Below, in pieces: positions 5,313 to 6,230 of a stretch of DNA of 6,230 nt. The translations under genes were made by a program, and so were the position numbers. The stretch comes from an uncultured Collinsella sp. (GTDB taxonomy: Bacteria; Actinomycetota; Coriobacteriia; Coriobacteriales; Coriobacteriaceae). How positions within the stretch are numbered: position 1 is the stretch's first letter; the number at the start of each line of letters is the position of its first letter. The stretch spans positions 1 through 6,230 of the forward strand of contig UQSC01000106.1 in the NCBI GenBank assembly GCA_900543615.1, given 5' to 3'. The notes beneath the pieces are model-generated. The model worked only from the letters and a program-made list of their open reading frames with translations. It had not been told where the DNA came from and did no database searches.

Positions 5313-5328
5313 CCATGCAATCGCATGG
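5313..5328 (+). promoter_or_regulatory. Small hairpin just before the pyrK ribosome binding site
   Basis: CCATGC and GCATGG form a perfect 6-bp stem around AATC, ending 6 nt before the GGAG (5335-5338) used by pyrK. It could tune pyrK translation or form with the preceding hairpin a compound structure; short enough that chance is possible. Confidence 0.35.
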
Positions 5329-5343
5329 GGGATTGGAGCGTCT

Positions 5344-6135
5344 ATGCCCACACCTTCCACTGCACGCATGCACGACTTCGAGGTCGTCTCGAACCAGGAG
5401 ATCGCCGACGGCATCTTCTCGCTCGTTATTTCGGCCCCCAAGCTTGCAAGTGCGCTCAAGCCCGGTCAGTTTGTGAACATCGCCGTGCCCGGCGATGCCT
5501 CCTCGCTGCTTCGCGTGCCCTTGAGCTTCTATCGCGCCGACGCCGAGGCCGGTACCGTCGAGCTGTGGTACGCCGTCGTGGGCGACGACACCCGTCGCCT
5601 GTCGCAGATGACCCCCGGCTCCAAGTCCAACCTGTTGGGCCCTGGCGGTCGCGGCTGGCTTGTTCCCGAGGGCACCAGGAAGGCGTTGCTCGTGGCAGGC
5701 GGCATCGGTGTTCCGCCCGTGCTCTGCCTCGCTGGCATGCTTGCCGAGCAGGGCGTGGATGTCGACGTGTGCCTGGGCTTTGGCACCGCTTCCAAGGCCG
5801 TGGGTGTCGATGAGTTCCGCGCGCTGGGCGCCACGGTCAACGTGTGCACCGACGACGGCTCGCTGGGCTCGCACGGTTTTTGCACCGACCCGGCAGCCGA
5901 GCTGCTCGGCGAGGGCGGCTACGACTACGTCGCCAGCTGCGGCCCCGCCGTCATGATGAAGAAAGTCGCCGCCGCTGCCGCCGAGGCCGGTGCGTACTGC
6001 GAGGTGTCGCTCGAGCGCATGATGAGCTGTGGCTTTGGCGCCTGCAACACCTGCAATGTCGAGACGGTCGACGGTATGAAGGGTGCTTGCATGTGCGGCC
6101 CCGTGTTCGATGCTTCCAAGGTGGTGGTCTTCTAG
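5344..6135 (+). CDS. pyrK: Dihydroorotate dehydrogenase B, electron-transfer subunit
   Basis: 263 residues. PyrK carries FAD and a [2Fe-2S] cluster and passes electrons from the FMN-containing PyrD subunit to NAD+ during oxidation of dihydroorotate to orotate. The N-terminal half is a ferredoxin-reductase-like FAD domain with RVPLS (57-61). The nucleotide-binding motif VAGGIGVPP is at 117-125. Near the C-terminus Cys229, Cys234, Cys237 and Cys249 give the C-x4-C-x2-C-x11-C cluster pattern, followed by the family's GPVF; Cys251 is an extra cysteine beside the last ligand. GGAG (5335-5338) lies 5 nt before the ATG. Its stop overlaps a GTG start of pyrD, its obligate partner, by one base. Confidence 0.96.
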   Translation: MPTPSTARMHDFEVVSNQEIADGIFSLVISAPKLASALKPGQFVNIAVPGDASSLLRVPLSFYRADAEAGTVELWYAVVGDDTRRLSQMTPGSKSNLLGPGGRGWLVPEGTRKALLVAGGIGVPPVLCLAGMLAEQGVDVDVCLGFGTASKAVGVDEFRALGATVNVCTDDGSLGSHGFCTDPAAELLGEGGYDYVASCGPAVMMKKVAAAAAEAGAYCEVSLERMMSCGFGACNTCNVETVDGMKGACMCGPVFDASKVVVF

Positions 6136-6182
6136 TGGGTACCGTGAACATGGCCGTCGATTTCGGCGGCGTCAAGATGCAG
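6135..6182 (+). CDS. pyrD: Dihydroorotate dehydrogenase B, catalytic subunit, first codons only
   Basis: Only about 16 codons remain. The readable N-terminus, NMAVDFGGVKMQ, resembles the opening of class 1B PyrD (the [NS]xAVxFGGxKM type), and the position right after pyrK fits. Possible starts in the same frame are GTG 6135 (overlapping the pyrK stop, with AAGGTGG at 6118-6124), GTG 6144 and ATG 6150; the choice is not settled. From 6183 the frame continues into adapter and reads LSLIHISEPTRPRLIS, which is artefact and not PyrD. Confidence 0.75.
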
Positions 6183-6230
6183 CTGTCTCTTATACACATC
6201 TCCGAGCCCACGAGACCGAGGCTGATCTCG
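6183..6230 (-). other. Nextera i7 adapter, untrimmed (inverted copy)
   Basis: Exact reverse complement of 1-48: mosaic end CTGTCTCTTATACACATCT, the rest of the read-2 adapter, index CGAGGCTG (N710 as read) and ATCTCG from P7. Genomic sequence ends at 6182. Confidence 0.98.

Noticed and set aside
3929..5326. 465-codon open frame on the minus strand opposite pyrC
   Set aside because: The composition is what antisense of a GC-rich gene gives, it resembles no family I recognise, and the opposite strand encodes a full dihydroorotase with all catalytic residues.
5951..6211. Minus-strand frame beginning MGSEMCIRDS
   Set aside because: Starts in the right-hand adapter and continues antisense to pyrK.

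Overview
The window is a short assembled contig, 6,134 bp of genomic DNA (49-6182). It is flanked at both ends by the same 48-bp untrimmed Illumina Nextera i7 adapter in inverted orientation. The coding DNA is GC-rich with strong G/C third-position bias. Together with the gene content (AdhE, a four-cysteine ribosomal protein L28, a PyrR-led pyrimidine operon, a RAYT-type transposase) this suggests a high-GC Gram-positive anaerobe. My best guess is the Coriobacteriia (Collinsella or a relative) from a gut metagenome; that placement is inference from codon style and protein resemblance, not a database match.

Layout. 1-48: adapter. 49-469 (minus): N-terminal 140 codons of adhE, cut by the contig end. 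470-802: adhE upstream region, with two LacI-operator-like direct repeats, then the left end of an inverted-repeat-bounded element. 622-1701: RAYT/Y1 transposase element, consisting of a left repeat, the transposase gene (803-1420), an out-of-frame C-terminal helix-turn-helix piece (1390-1578) and a 33-bp tandem repeat at the right end. Its base composition is lower in GC than the neighbouring genes. 1706-1736: strong hairpin terminator directly beside the element, serving minus-strand rpmB. 1805-1993 (minus): rpmB (L28). 1994-2444: divergent intergenic region with an rpmB promoter and a long pyr leader that ends in a competing antiterminator/terminator pair. 2445-6182 (plus): pyrR, pyrB, pyrC, pyrK and the first codons of pyrD. 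6183-6230: adapter.

The pyr genes form a tightly packed operon (4-nt gap pyrR/pyrB, 17-nt overlap pyrB/pyrC, 1-nt overlap pyrK/pyrD). The exception is a 92-nt pyrC-pyrK gap that carries two hairpins. PyrB makes carbamoyl-aspartate, PyrC cyclises it to dihydroorotate, and PyrK with PyrD oxidises dihydroorotate to orotate with NAD+. PyrR is expected to bind the leader RNA when UMP is high and favour termination at 2365-2405.

The most notable biology is the RAYT element with its hairpin-bearing GGGGACAG-box repeats and the pyr attenuator. I see no new defence system, CRISPR array or other exotic cassette. The adapter ends are the main quality problem: they create false peptide sequence at both contig termini.
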